Notes: a model not told the origin generated them from the sequence alone. Counted from the stretch's first letter, positions 24,278 through 35,730 are shown. The stretch: DNA of 64,000 bases from Rapana venosa (GCA_028751875.1 CM054157.1:18045-82044); one strand, 5' to 3'. Program-made: numbers and translations.

Positions 24278-24338
24278 TTAATTAATTAATTTTTTTTAAC
24301 ATTTATATACGAGTTAAAAATTTTGATTGAGACTCACA
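24275..24338 (+). promoter_or_regulatory. Conserved gene-start motif before the small ORF
   Basis: TAATTAATTAATTAATT, a T-run and GATTGAGACTCACA immediately before ATG 24339. It matches the sequence before the polymerase at 19921-19981 in order and spacing. The terminal part of the motif touches the start codon, so it may be a short 5' leader. Confidence 0.4.
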
Positions 24339-24644
24339 ATGGATTGTTTACTCTTTATCAAATACTATGGTAGTGGTACAATGCCTCGTCTCTGCTTTTA
24401 CAGTGCTGACATTCTAGAAGACTTTGGTGAGCAAGTAGAAATAAAACTTGATCATGGCACAAAAGAAGAGGTGCTAAATAATATTCTAGGAGTTGTTAGT
24501 ATGATGAGAGAGTGTCCAACCCACTTCAGTATTATCAAAGATGTTCCCATAAATTGTAGTAACAAAAAACAGTTAGATGAGACCATACAGTCACTTACTT
24601 CTGATGAAATAGTAGCCTACCTTACTGAAGCGGGACAGTATTAG
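24339..24644 (+). CDS. Small Polinton protein of unknown function
   Basis: Intact frame of 101 codons starting MDCLLFIKYYGSGTMPRLCF; an upstream ATG at 24327 would add four residues, but the shared leader motif ends exactly at 24339. The protein is acidic, with an alternating charged pattern (EDFGEQVEIKLDHGTKEEVL) and no membrane segment or recognised domain. It directly follows the polymerase (61 bp) and its 3' end overlaps the 3' end of the convergent integrase gene by 23 bp. Its intactness contrasts with the broken genes to the left. Confidence 0.6.
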   Translation: MDCLLFIKYYGSGTMPRLCFYSADILEDFGEQVEIKLDHGTKEEVLNNILGVVSMMRECPTHFSIIKDVPINCSNKKQLDETIQSLTSDEIVAYLTEAGQY

Positions 24645-25599
24645 GTGGCACTAGCTGCAGTTCCTCTCTAACAAAAGCCCGCTGTGGTGCAGGTAATGAC
24701 AAATAATAAATAGGAGGATCCATCTCCACAACTTTTTTTATTTCATAAGTGTCTATGCTCCAGATGGGATCTGTTGCTCGTTTGTGACTGTCGCTGGCTT
24801 CAGCTTCTCCAGGAGCATACAGATATCTCAGTTTCTTCCCAAAGGGTATTAGTGGTTGCTTAGAAGGTGTTGTTTGGATGTGCTGCTGTATTGTTTTATG
24901 TTTGATGGCGTCCACAGGTTTTAACCCTGTGGCTTTAGTTATCTCAGAGTTCATTGCTCTCAAAACTGCAGGCAGTCTTCTTACCCACTCTGTATTTCGT
25001 GTGCCTGGGATCATGAATTTCTTGGTGGCTACTGATATGCAAACAGTCTTTCTTGCTAACAGCTTGTTAAAGCTTTCAAACCAGTGCTTGAGATCTGTGG
25101 TTGCCTGGTATACCTCTTTTTATTTGCTACTCCATGCTTTAGTATAACAACTGAAATAAATGCTCCTTTAAACTCTTTTCCATCATCTACACTGAATAAG
25201 TCTCGGGATATTTTAGTGGGCCCCCCGATATAGATTTCTTGCAAAGCAACTGCAGTTGCCGTGGCACTCTTTTTTCAGTAAGGGCTCGCATCTTTATACC
25301 TAGAAGCTACGGTCCACTACAGTAAGGCATACTTATACTCTTTCTTCTGAATGTGTCTTGTGGGTAAGTATAAAAGGTTCTATTTGGTGAGTTTCATTTG
25401 GCTTCATGTTGATGAAGGAGGGTTATTAAATGCGCCTTGGTGAAGTAAATAGATCTGCCATATTGCTTGTTTAGGACAGCCAACTTCTTTGCCTCTTCAG
25501 AAACTTACTCTGCATGCGATGCTCAGTATATTAATAGCCGCCTGTCCTTTCCTGTACCCTTTTGGTGTTGTAGTAGATCGTAGCAAGTTTAGCATCCAT
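24622..25599 (-). pseudogene. Polinton integrase (DDE, retroviral type), frameshifted
   Basis: From ATG at 25599 on the minus strand the reading MDAKLATIYY matches the start of Polinton integrases. Frames then shift several times: AKKLAVLKQAIWQIYLL (about 25507-25440), KYALL near 25330, then YIGGPTKISRDLFSVDDGKE (25232-25173) around the second catalytic Asp, followed by an open 130-codon frame (25014-24622). That last frame has the C-terminal SH3-like part DPIWSIDTYEIKKVVEMDPP. The total length (~326 codons) suits the family. The enzyme inserts element DNA into the host genome. Its nearness to the right candidate terminus fits the usual Polinton order. It is not expressible as one protein as it stands. 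Confidence 0.7.
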
Positions 25600-27300
25600 T
25601 GTTCTAAATATAATAAGTAAAAAAATTGCTGTTGGTTACCAACCTTCTGTGCTAAGAGTTACTTTTGTCATGCCTCCACAAAAAGCTAATCTCGCCTGTC
25701 TTCTGGGTTCATGGAGTGCTGATATATATCTCGAAAGCTGTGGCTTTGTAATGGAGCATTTTTGGTTTGCTGTGAAGTCACGAAAGGTAGCTGTACTCTA
25801 TTTTATATCAGTGCCCAGCCGTGTGCACAACATCAGAAAATTGTTTTTGCAGCATGTCCTTGTTCACGAAGGATTTTCATTAATTAAAGTCTAACTGGAG
25901 CAATTCTTTGTCTTTCGTATTCTGCCTGTCTTCTGTTAAGTTGTTTCTATTGCTTTATCAGTCTCTCTTTATTCGTCTGTATGAAGGTTAGAAAACAAAG
26001 TAGTTGCTGCCTGTAAAAGCAAGTGGCGATTAACTACGGCAACACCAACCATCATCACTAAAGGAAAGCCATTTTCTATTTATGGAATAATATTTTCTGG
26101 AAATGTATTCCCTGCATTTACCAGGAAGTTTTTGTAGCAATGGAGGCTGTTACAACCACAACTAGCTTGGCGTGTCTTCAAAGTCTAGTTTCCCTAAATC
26201 AGCAGGCATCATTTTAGAAGCTCTTTCCTAACATAGTATAGCCGACACTAAGATGCCATAACGGCAGCGTGGTTAGACCAGATTGACTGCAGTCTTTTTT
26301 TGTGTACTCATATTTCTATTAAGTTAAATTATCTTATTTTATTATTATACATATTGAATGGATCGTTGTCTGGCTGTTTTGCTTTGCAAATGGTTGTGGC
26401 TGTGGTGTGGTTTTGGCTTTTGTTCTTGCTGCGGTTCTTGTCTTGCTGGTTCGCTTGCTGCTCATACTCTATTAGGATGTATAACAATTCCCATAGCTGT
26501 ATACCATATAGTAGTAAGACTGATTGTTTGTTTTTGGTGGTGCGATGTCTTTTTTCTGTTTGTTTCTAAAGGCATCTCGTTTTTCTATGTTTCTCCAGAT
26601 AAGATCTTTTGCTTTGCTTGGTTGCCAAAGTTTTTCTGTTCGGATTCCATTCTGCTAACCTCTTGCCAGCTTCAACTCTCCAGGTTTTTTCTTTGTTTAA
26701 AGATTTGCATTGTGAAGGGTGGTTGCTCATGTTATTGGCATTCTCCTGTGCTTCCTGTTGGTTCGTGGCTGAGTTTCTGTTCCTCATCTTTCTCTATGTG
26801 GTAAATTTGATATGTTTTAAAGTTATCATCCTAGCAGCTACTGGTGCTAACAGAGAGCAAAATACGGCTAATACATATGCAGCCAAGTGTTCCAGCGTTC
26901 TAGACAAATAGGATACTTGTGAGAGGTCATATGCTAAGTTCAGCTTCTTGAGTCCACATTAAAAGAACCCTACGTTTTGCTTTAGCTATAGACCATTAAC
27001 AGTATGCACTAGGATTTTCACTATCTTTGCTCAAGAAGAATTCATACTATTAAAATACTTAATAATATCGTGTGGTGGTAACTGCTGCACCATGTTCAAA
27101 ATGTTAGTTGTGTTTTCCTAGTTTTGCTTTGTTTTGTAACAAGGCGCAAGAAGAGTACAACTTTCCTTCTTATACAGTAGACTCTTATCATGGCTTGTTA
27201 TTTATTCTTGACTAGAACCAGTAGATGGTCATCAACAAAAGTTCGTCGCAAATCATTGTTGTCTATCTTTATCATATATTTGTGTAAAATATTTGTTGTT
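25600..27300. other. Right arm of the Polinton interval, no intact gene
   Basis: No ATPase or protease motif found. On the minus strand 26787-26566 encodes a basic stretch (VEAGKRLAEWN, KQSKRSYLEKHRKTRCL) and 26470-26360 another basic Thr/Lys/Gln-rich stretch. Together they could be a decayed small basic (possibly DNA-condensing) protein. I could not confirm this. Plus-strand cysteine/valine-rich frames there are probably shadows. Confidence 0.35.
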
Positions 27301-27309
27301 TGGTTCTTG

Positions 27310-27590
27310 ACTAGTTTGGTTGATAAGTTGTGATAAGTTGTTGTTGGGGGACTTGTTTATTTCTTGACAAGTTCTTAATATTGTCTTGTTTTAGTTTGAT
27401 AAGTTCTTGATAAGTTCTTGTAATGTTCTTGTATTAGTTGTTAATAATGTTCTTGCAAGTTCTTGATAAGTTGGTGATAAGTTGTTAATAAGTTCTTGAC
27501 AAGATCTTGATAAGGTATGATTAGATGTTTGATCAAGTTCTTGACAAGTGTTAATAAAGTTCTTGACAAGTTCTTGTAAGATATTGTTTT
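27310..27590 (+). repeat. Degenerate ~11-bp tandem repeat (GTTCTTGATAA-like)
   Basis: Twenty or so imperfect units built on GTTCTTGATAA / GTTCTTGACAA with irregular spacing. It sits just inside the right candidate terminus. Subterminal direct repeats are common in elements with terminal inverted repeats and can bind an element protein; here that role is inference. Confidence 0.7.
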
Positions 27591-27660
27591 AGCCATAATC
27601 AACATAATTTTATAGTTTTACCTATCAAAAATAAATTAGTTTTACTTTCAGTTGTAGTTA

Positions 27661-27812
27661 GAGAGATAGGGAAAAAGGGGGGTCAAGGTAAAACTCATGT
27701 TTTTTATTAAAATATGCAAGTTTTTGATCGATGTGGCGAAGCGAATCGATCAAAGGTGCTGGTTTTGGATAACCAGTAAGTAGTTGAGCTTGACCCCCTT
27801 TTTCTTATCTCC
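27661..27812 (-). repeat. Cloverleaf-forming terminal sequence, right copy (inverted)
   Basis: Outer arms: 27661-27688 (GAGAGATAGGGAAAAAGG...) and 27789-27812 pair over about 24 bp. Inside are three hairpins: 27691-27723 (AAACT/AGTTT base, then CAT/ATG and T/A pairs), 27723-27754 (perfect 10-bp stem TTTGATCGAT/ATCGATCAAA, 12-nt loop) and 27759-27776 (CTGGTT/AACCAG). Read on the minus strand it aligns along its length with 12465-12626, and similarity continues to about 27625. The minisatellite begins at its outer edge. Confidence 0.75.
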
Positions 27813-30800
27813 TGGGGACATCTGTAGTGTTCAGACAGTGATGTGTGACAGGGACATCTGTAGTGTTCATACAGTGATGTGTGACAGGGACATCTGTAGT
27901 GTTCAGACAGTGATGTTTGACAGGGACATCTGTAGTGTTCAGACAGTGATGTGTGACAGGGACATCTGTAGTGCTCAGACAGTGATATGTGACAGGGACA
28001 TCTGGCTGAGTAGTGTTCAGACAGTGATGTGTGACAGGGACATCTGTAGTGTTTAGACAGTAATGTTGTGAGCGGGGACATATGTAGTGTTTAGACAGTG
28101 ATGTGTGACAGGGATATTTAGTGCTCAGACAGTGTTATGTGACAGGGACCATTGGCTAGTAGTGTTCAGACAGTGATGTGTGACAGGGACATCTGTAGTG
28201 TTTAGACAGTAATGTGTGAGCGGGACATATGTAGTGTTTAGACAGTGATGTGTGACAGGGACATCTGTAGTGTTCAAACAGTGATGTGTGACAGGGACAT
28301 CTGTAGTGTTCAGACAGTGATGTGTGACAGGGATATCTGCCTGTGTAGTGTTAAGACAGTGATGTGTGATAGGGACATTTGTAGTGTTCAGACAGTGATG
28401 TGTGACAGCGTCATCTGTGGTGTTCAGACAGTGATGAATATGACAGGGAAACTTTAGTGTTCTGACAGTTATGTGTGACAATGATATCTTCTCTGTTGTA
28501 GTGTTGTCAATAAAAGTGATGGTGACGGGGACATCTGTTTGTGTAGTGTTCAGTGATGTGGTGTGACTGGGACATCTGTTGTGTTAAGACAGTGATGTTG
28601 TGACGGGGACATCTGGTAGTGTTCAGACAGTGTGTGTGACAGGGACATCTGTAGTGTTCGACAGAGACGTGTGACAGGGACATTTTGTGTGTTCAGACAT
28701 GTTTTGTGTGACAGGGGACCTCTGTGAGTTCAGACAGTGATGTGTGACAGGGGGACATCTGCCTGTTGTAGCGTTCGACGTGATGTGTGACAAGGGACAT
28801 AAGTTGTGTTTCAGACAGTGATTGTGACAGGAACATCTGAAGTGTTTCAGATAGTGATATGTGACAGGACATCTTTAGCATTACGACAGAGGATGTGTGA
28901 CAATGACAGCTGGTAGTGGTGAGGACAGTGATGTGTGACAGGTCATCTGGTCAGTGTAGTGTTAAGACAGTGATATGTGACAGGGACATCTGTAGTGTTC
29001 AGACAGTGATATGTGACAGGGACATCTGTAGTGTTCAGACAGTGATGTGTGACAAGGACATCTGTAGTGTTGAGACAGTGATGTGTGACAGGAACATTTG
29101 TAGTGTTCAGACAGTGATGTGTGACAGGGAAATCTGTAGTGTTCAGACAGTGATATGTGACAGGAACATCTGTAGTGTTCAGATAGTGATGTGTGACCGG
29201 GACATCTTTCTGTGAAAGGATTCAGACAGTGATATGTGACAGGGACATCTGTAGTGTTCAGACAGTGATATGTGACAGGAACATCTGTAGTGTTCAGATA
29301 GTGATGTGTGACAGGGACATCTTTCTGTGAAAGGTTCAGACAGTGTTATGTGACAGGGACATCTGTAATGTTAAAACAGTGATGTGTGACAGAGACATCT
29401 GGCTGTGTAGTGTTCAGACAGTGATGTGTGACAAGGTGATGTGTAGTGTTCAGACAGTGATGTGTGACAGGGTCATTGTAGTGTTCAGGGCAGTGATGTA
29501 GTGATGTGTGAAGGAAATCTGGCTGTGTTAGTGTTCAGACAGTGATGTTTAACAGGGACATCTGTAGTGTTCAGACAGTGATGTGTCTCAGGGACATTTC
29601 TAGTGTTCAGACACTGATGTGTGACAGGAACATCTGTAGTATTCAGACAGAGTTGTGTGACAGGGACATCTGTAGTATTCAGACAGAGTTGTGTGACAGG
29701 GACATCTTTCTGTGAAAGGTTCAAACAGTGATGTGTGACAGAGACATCTGGCTGTGTAGTGTTCAGACAGTGATGTGGACAGGGCATCTGTAGTGTTCAG
29801 GACAGGAGATGTTTTTGTGACAGGACATTGTAGTGTTCAGACAGTGTGTGTGAACAGGGACTCTGTCGTGTTTCAGACAGTGATGTGTGACAGGACTTCT
29901 GTTAGTGTTCAGACAGTGATGTCTGAAGGGGGGGGTAAAAACATCTGTAGGTTAAGAAGTGATGGTGAGACAGGGACTCTGTAGTGTTCAGACAGTGATA
30001 TGTGACAGGGACATCTGTAGTGTTCAGACAGTGATGTGTGACAGGGAATCTGTTAGTGTTCAGACAGTGATGTGTAGACAGGGTTATTTGGTGTTTGGGA
30101 TTGGGACTGGGTTGGCACGTGGTGGAACATCATGACATAGGCGTGTAGTGTTCAGACAGTGATGTGTGACAGGGACATCTGTAGTTTTCAGACAGAGACG
30201 TGTGACAGGGACATCTGTAGTGTTCAAACAGTGATGTGTGACAGGAACATCTGTAGTGTACAGATAGTGATATGTGACAGGGACATCTTTAGCATTCCGA
30301 TAGAGATGTGTGACAATGACAGCTGTAGTGTTTAGACAGTGATGTGTGACAGCGTCATCTGGCTGTGTAGTGTTAAGACAGTGATATGTGACTGGGACAC
30401 CTTTAGTGTTCAGACAGAGATGTGTGACAGGGACATCTTTAGTGTTCAGTCAGAGACGTGTGACAGGGACATTTGTAGTGTTCAGACATTGATGTGTGAC
30501 AGGGACATCTGTAGTGTTCAGACAGTGATGTAAGACAGGGACATCTGTAGTGTTCAGACAGTGATGAGTGACAGGGATATATCCTTTGTAGTGTTCAGAC
30601 AGTGATTTGTGACAGGGACATCTGTAATGTTCAAACAGTGACGTGTGACAGAGACATCTGGATTTGTAGTGTTCAGACAGTGATGTGTGACAGGGACATC
30701 TTTAGCATTCCGACAGAGATATGTGACAATGACAGCTGTAGTGTTTAGACAGTGATGTGTGACAGCGCCATCTGGATTGTTGTAGTGTTAAGACAGTTGA

Positions 30801-33295
30801 TTTGTGAACTGGGACATCTTTCGTGAAAGGTTCAAACAGTGATGTACTTGTGACAAGGACATTGGTGTGTTGTGTTCAGACAGTGATGTGTGTACTAGTG
30901 ATGTGTAGTGTTCAGTCAGTGAAGTGTGACAGGGAATCTGTAGTGTTCAGACAGTGATGTGTGACAGGAAAATCTGTAGTTGTTCAGACAGTGAATGTGT
31001 GACAGGACATCTGTAGTGTTCAGACGTGATGTGTGACAGGACATCTGTAGTGTTCAGACAGTGATGTGTGACAGGGACATCAGTAGTGTTCAGACAGTGA
31101 TGTGTGCACAGGGTCATATGTAGTGTTCAGAAGTGATACTGTGCAGGGTCATCTGTTGTTTTCGACTGTGATGTGTGACAGGGCATCTGTTTGTGTTTCA
31201 GACAGTATGTGTGACCACGGGACATTGGCTGTTGTGTGTTAAGACAGTGATGTGTGACAGGGGCATCTGTGTTTTTCGACAGAGAGTTTGTGGACAGGGA
31301 ATTGTAGTGTTAAACAGTGATGTGTGACAGGAAAATCTGTAGTGTACAGTTAGTGATATGTGAGAGGGACAATCTTTAGCATTCGATAGAGATGTGTGGC
31401 AATGACAGCAGTTGTGTTTAGGACCAGTGATGTGTTGACAGCGTATCTGGCTGTTGTAGTGTTAAGAAGTGATATGTGACTGGGACTCCTTAGTGTTCAG
31501 ACAGGAGATGGTGACAGGGACATCTTTAGTGTTCAGTCAGAGACGTGTGGAACAGGGACATTTGTAGGGTTCAGACATTGATGTGTTGACAGGGACTATC
31601 TGTAGTGTTCAGACAGTGATGTAAGGACAGGGACATCTGTAGTGGTCAGACCGTGATGAGTGACAGGGATGGATATATCCTTTGGTAGTGTTCAGACAGT
31701 GATTTGTGACAGGGACTTCTGTAATGTTCAAACAGTGATGGGTGCAGTGACATTGGATTTGTTAGTGTTCAGACGTGATGTGTGACTAGGGACATCTTTA
31801 GCATTCGACAGAAGATATGTGACATATGACAGCTGTAGTGTTTAGACAGTGATGTGTGACAGCGCATTGGTGTGTAGTGTTAGACTGTGTATGTGACTGG
31901 GAAATCTTTTGTGTTCAGACAGAGATGTGTGATAGGGAATCTTTGCTGTTTAGCGTTGACATGATGTGTGACAGGTGATGTGTAGTGTTCAGACAGTGTG
32001 TGTGACTGGGGCCTCTTTAGTATTTCAGTCAGGGACGGTTGTGGACAGGGACAGCCTGTGAGTGTTAGACAATGATGTGTGACAGGACATCTGTAGTGTT
32101 TCAGACAGGGATTGTGACAAGGGACATTGTAATGTTCAAACATTGATGTGTGACAGAGACATCTGGCTGTGTAGCGTTCAGACAGTGATATATGACAAGG
32201 ACATCTGTTTGTGTAGTATTCAGTGATGTGTGACAGGGATATCTATAGTTTTCAGACAGTGTTGTGTAACAGGGACATCTGTAGTGTTCAGACAGTGATG
32301 TGTGACAGGGACATCTGTAGTGTTCAGACAGTGATGTGTGACAGGGACATCTTTAGCATTCCGACAGAGATATGTGACAATGACAGCTGTAGTGTTTAGA
32401 CAGTGATGTGTGACAGCGCCATCTGGCTGTGTAGTGTTAAGACAGTGATATGTGACTGGGACATCTTTAGTGTTCAGACAGAGATGTGTGAAAGGGACAT
32501 CTTGCTGTGTAGCGTTCAGACAGTGATGTGTGACAAGGTGATGTGTAGTGTTCAGACAGTGATGTGTGACAGGGGCATCTTTAGTATTCAGTCAGAGACG
32601 TTTGTGACAGGGGACAGCTGTTGTGTTCAGACAATGATGTGTGAAGGGACTCTGTGTGTTAGACAGTGGGGGATTTGTGACAAGGATAATCTGTAATGTT
32701 CAAAACATTGATGTGTGGACAGTGACGATTCTGGCTCGTGTAAGCGTTCAGACATGTGATATATGGACAAGGACATCTGTTTGTGTAGTATTCAGTGATG
32801 AGTGACAGGGATATCTATAGTTTTCTGACAGTGTTGTGTAACAGTGGCATCTGTAGTGTTCAGACAGTGATGAGTGACGGCATCTGTGTGTTCAAGACAG
32901 TGAGTGTGAAAGGGAATCTGTTGTTTGTTCAGGACGTGTAGTGTGACAGGGACATCTGTAGTGTTCAGACAGTGATGTGTGACAGGGACATCTGTAGTGT
33001 TAGGACAGTGATGTGTGACAGGGACATCTGTAGTATTCAGACAGTGTTGTGTGACAGGGACATCTGTAGTGTTCAGACAGTGATATGTGACAGGGACATC
33101 TGTAGTATTCAGACAGTGTTGTGTGACAGGTACATCTGTAGTGTTCAGACAGTGTTGTGTGACAGGGACATCTGTAGTGTTAGGACAGTGATATGTGACA
33201 GGGACATCTGTAGTATTCAGACAGTGTTGTGTGACAGGGATATCTGTAGTGTTCAGACAGTGATGTGCGACAGGGACGTCTATAGTGTAGTAGTA
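27813..33295 (+). repeat. 36-bp minisatellite array, main block
   Basis: The unit is 36 bp: CAGGGACATCTGTAGTGT, then TCAGACAGTGATGTGTGA. Around 150 units are present. Because 36 is a multiple of three, stop-free frames arise on both strands (12-residue peptide repeat containing DRDICSVQTV), but these are by-products, not a gene. Some units carry a 5-9 bp insertion (GGCTGTG) after ATCT. Units at 32940-33260 are nearly perfect, whereas those at about 30800-32200 contain many single-base indels. Confidence 0.9.
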
Positions 33296-34395
33296 GTTTC
33301 TTCAGTTTAACGCTTCCACTAAACAATGACAATCAGACGGGTAAGTGTGTTGTGTGTGTGTGTGATGTGTGTGTGTGTGTGTGTGTTGTGTGTGTGAGTG
33401 TGTGTATAGGGGATGCATATAGCTAATTATTGACATTTTTTTTTTTTTTTTTTTTTTTTTTTTATTTTTTTCAACAAATATTAATAATATAAAGCGTAAA
33501 AAAAAAAAAAGAACTTTGGAATAGATAGAAATAACAGCTTGTACATAACTTTGCAATTTACAACTAAATAAAATGCACTGTACTATAGGTATCTGATCAA
33601 TAGGGGGTGATGAGTTAAGAAATACATATCTTTCATAAATGGGGTTGTCTTTAAGTATTTGCTCAAGAACGACTCGGGAAGACGGGTAAAAAGGTTTTTA
33701 GATTCTGGGAATTGTAAGAGTAGTGAACGTTGGTAATAGTTTTCGCCCACCTATTACAAAGTTGCGGATTTTGAAAATTTAGATCTAAAAGGCATTGAGT
33801 TTAAACTGTTAGATAAGTGATACATTTTTGAATTCTTAGTGATTATGGCATTTGATATCATATAGATAATAAATGGTTATATCATCATTCCAGGAAAATC
33901 AATATCTTGTAGTTTCTTTTGTAAAGTGTTTCCAGACGCATGTTGCAATATGCTAAAGCCCTCATAAGCAGATAGGAACATCTATGCTGTACGAACCCAC
34001 TGTCAGCTTTTGCTCCACATTTTGCAATCTGTCAACTTTTTCGTTTATTGTGGATGTACCACAATGAGAAGGAATCAGCAGAAAGTTATATTAGTACCCG
34101 TAACATCAGAAATGATTCAGATGACTATCTCAGTTATGGAGATCTTGTCTCATTTGAGCTGAAATTTTTTTATGCAAAAGAACACTGACGTGGAATCAAC
34201 ACAGAAAAGTATGTGAAAAATATCTTCCGAAAAATCTAGAAGATAATACAAAGCCATCGAAATAGCAGACAGTTAGCTGTTTAAATTGAGATCAAATTTT
34301 TCATAGAAAATGATCTCTGATCTTCAGAGATGGGATGACAAATGCTGCACCCGCCTCATTGTTATTTTGTTCTATAGACAATGACATGTTATATT
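33296..34395. other. Non-repeat block splitting the 36-bp array
   Basis: Contains (GT)n at 33343-33400, a 34-base T run at 33438-33464 with flanks, a poly-A at 33500-33513 and about 850 bp of AT-rich unique-looking sequence without a gene. It is probably an insertion into the array, possibly a poly-A-tailed retroelement fragment, because array units resume on the other side in the same orientation. Confidence 0.5.
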
Positions 34396-35312
34396 AGACA
34401 TCTATAGTGTTCAGACCAGGTGATGTGTGACAGGGACATCTGTAGTGTCAGGGACAGGTGATATTTGTGAGGGACACTGTAGTGTTCAGACAGTGATGTG
34501 TGACAAGGATCATGTTTGTTGTTGTGATTTGTGATGTGTGATTGTGTGACAGGACATCTGCTAGTGTTCAGACATTGACGTGTGAAAGGGGACATCTGTA
34601 GTGTTCAGACAGTGTTGTTGTGACAGGGACTCTGTAGTGTTCAAACAGTGATGTGTTGACAGTGAACAATCTGCCTGTTTGTAGCGTTCAGACAGTGATG
34701 GGTGACAGGGACATCTGTAGTGTTCAGACAGTGGACGTGTGACTGGGGACATCTGTAGTGTTCAGACAGTGATGTGTGAAAGGGACATCTTGTAGTGTTC
34801 AGACAGTGATATGTGACAGGGACATCTGGCAGTGAAAGGTTCAGACAAATGATGTGTGACAGGGATCGTAGTGTTCAGACAGTTGATATGTGTGACAGGG
34901 ACATCTTTCACCATTCAGACGAGATGTGTGACAATGACAGCTGGTAGTGTTAAGTACAGTAATGTGTGACAGGGACATTGGCTGGAATTGTGTTCAGTGT
35001 TGTTGTGTGACAGGGACTTCTCTGTACGTGTTCAGACTGTGATGTGTGACAGGAATCTGTAGTGTTCAAACCAGTGATGAGTGACAGTGAGGAGTTGACA
35101 GGGGATATTGCCTTTGTCAGTGTTCTGATAGTGATTTGTGACAGGGACATCTGTACATGTTCAAACTGTGATGTGTGAACAAGAGAATCTGGCTGTGTAG
35201 CGTTCAGACAGTGATGTGTGACAGGGGGACATCTGTAGTGTATAGGGACAGTGATGTTGTGACAGGGAATCTGTAGTGTTCAGACAGTGAGATGTGACAG
35301 GGAACATCTGGC
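34396..35312 (+). repeat. 36-bp minisatellite array, distal block
   Basis: Same unit and orientation as the main block, about 25 units with many single-base insertions and deletions. It ends at GGGAACATCTGGCTGA before unique sequence. Confidence 0.9.
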
Positions 35313-35447
35313 TGACACCACAATATACGGCAGGCGAATGTTTAGAAGTGGCTTCATATAAGGTGGTTAAAATTGGGGGGGTGGCATTGAAGTAGGCCAG
35401 GTTTGAGAGGAGGGATAAAACATAAGGTGATGGAGGGTAAGGGTGAT

Positions 35448-35730
35448 GGGATAGTCAGTGGTCAGAAGCACTCGCTTTCCCCAGCCAAGTTAAGCAGCGT
35501 TCGAGGGTGGTTACCAGTTGGATGGGAGGAACGTTTGCGAGACTTTGGCTTCTGTACAGTTCCCCCAGCTGTAAATGGGTACCTTGCCCTCTTCAGGGTT
35601 CAGGGAAGGTAAGCAGTCGAGGGACGATGGAGATGGGCGCGCCCTCAATATTGTGGCCCTAGAGAGTAGAGGTCTTGACGCCTTGCTCCCTACGACTAAT
35701 AGGTTATGGGAACTTCTTTACCTTTACTTT
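35448..35730 (+). mobile_element. SINE with tRNA-like head and 5S rRNA-like segment, copy 1
   Basis: Starts GGGATAG-TCAGTGGTCAGA, a tRNA A-box region, and continues with AAGTTAAGCAGCGTTCGAG and TTGGATGGGAGGAACG, which align with the 5S rRNA internal promoter (A box, intermediate element, C box). The body ends with GGTTATGGGAACTTCTTTACC. Other copies (inverted) are at 47830-48124 and 50473-50770. This copy has several small indels. Confidence 0.75.

Larger units (their letters stand above)
12465..27812. mobile_element. Polinton/Maverick element, decayed, with candidate terminal inverted repeats
   Basis: The interval carries the signature gene set of a Polinton: a double-jelly-roll capsid protein, a protein-primed family B polymerase with DANNLYGWAM and YTDTDSF motifs, and a retroviral-type integrase, with several accessory ORFs. 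These elements integrate with their own integrase, replicate by protein priming, and are thought able to form virions. Related ~195-bp sequences lie in inverted orientation at 12465-12660 and 27625-27812, giving a span of 15.3 kb, which fits the 15-20 kb expected. No packaging ATPase or adenovirus-type protease could be recognised. I found no matching 6-bp target duplication (left flank gtgttg, right flank cctggg). Gene content is seen directly; element ends are inferred. Confidence 0.7.

Noticed and set aside
25649..26804. Polinton packaging ATPase or protease
   Set aside because: I looked for a Walker A motif and for protease catalytic motifs on both strands and found none that I could support.
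27813..33295. Stop-free frames encoding a 12-residue repeat (MCDRDICSVQTV type) on both strands
   Set aside because: The 36-bp unit is a multiple of three, so openness is automatic; both strands are open and units drift in frame.
27813..35312. Possible CRISPR-like array with regular 36-bp periodicity
   Set aside because: There are no distinct spacers between repeats; the whole unit repeats without unique sequence, and the context is an animal genome.
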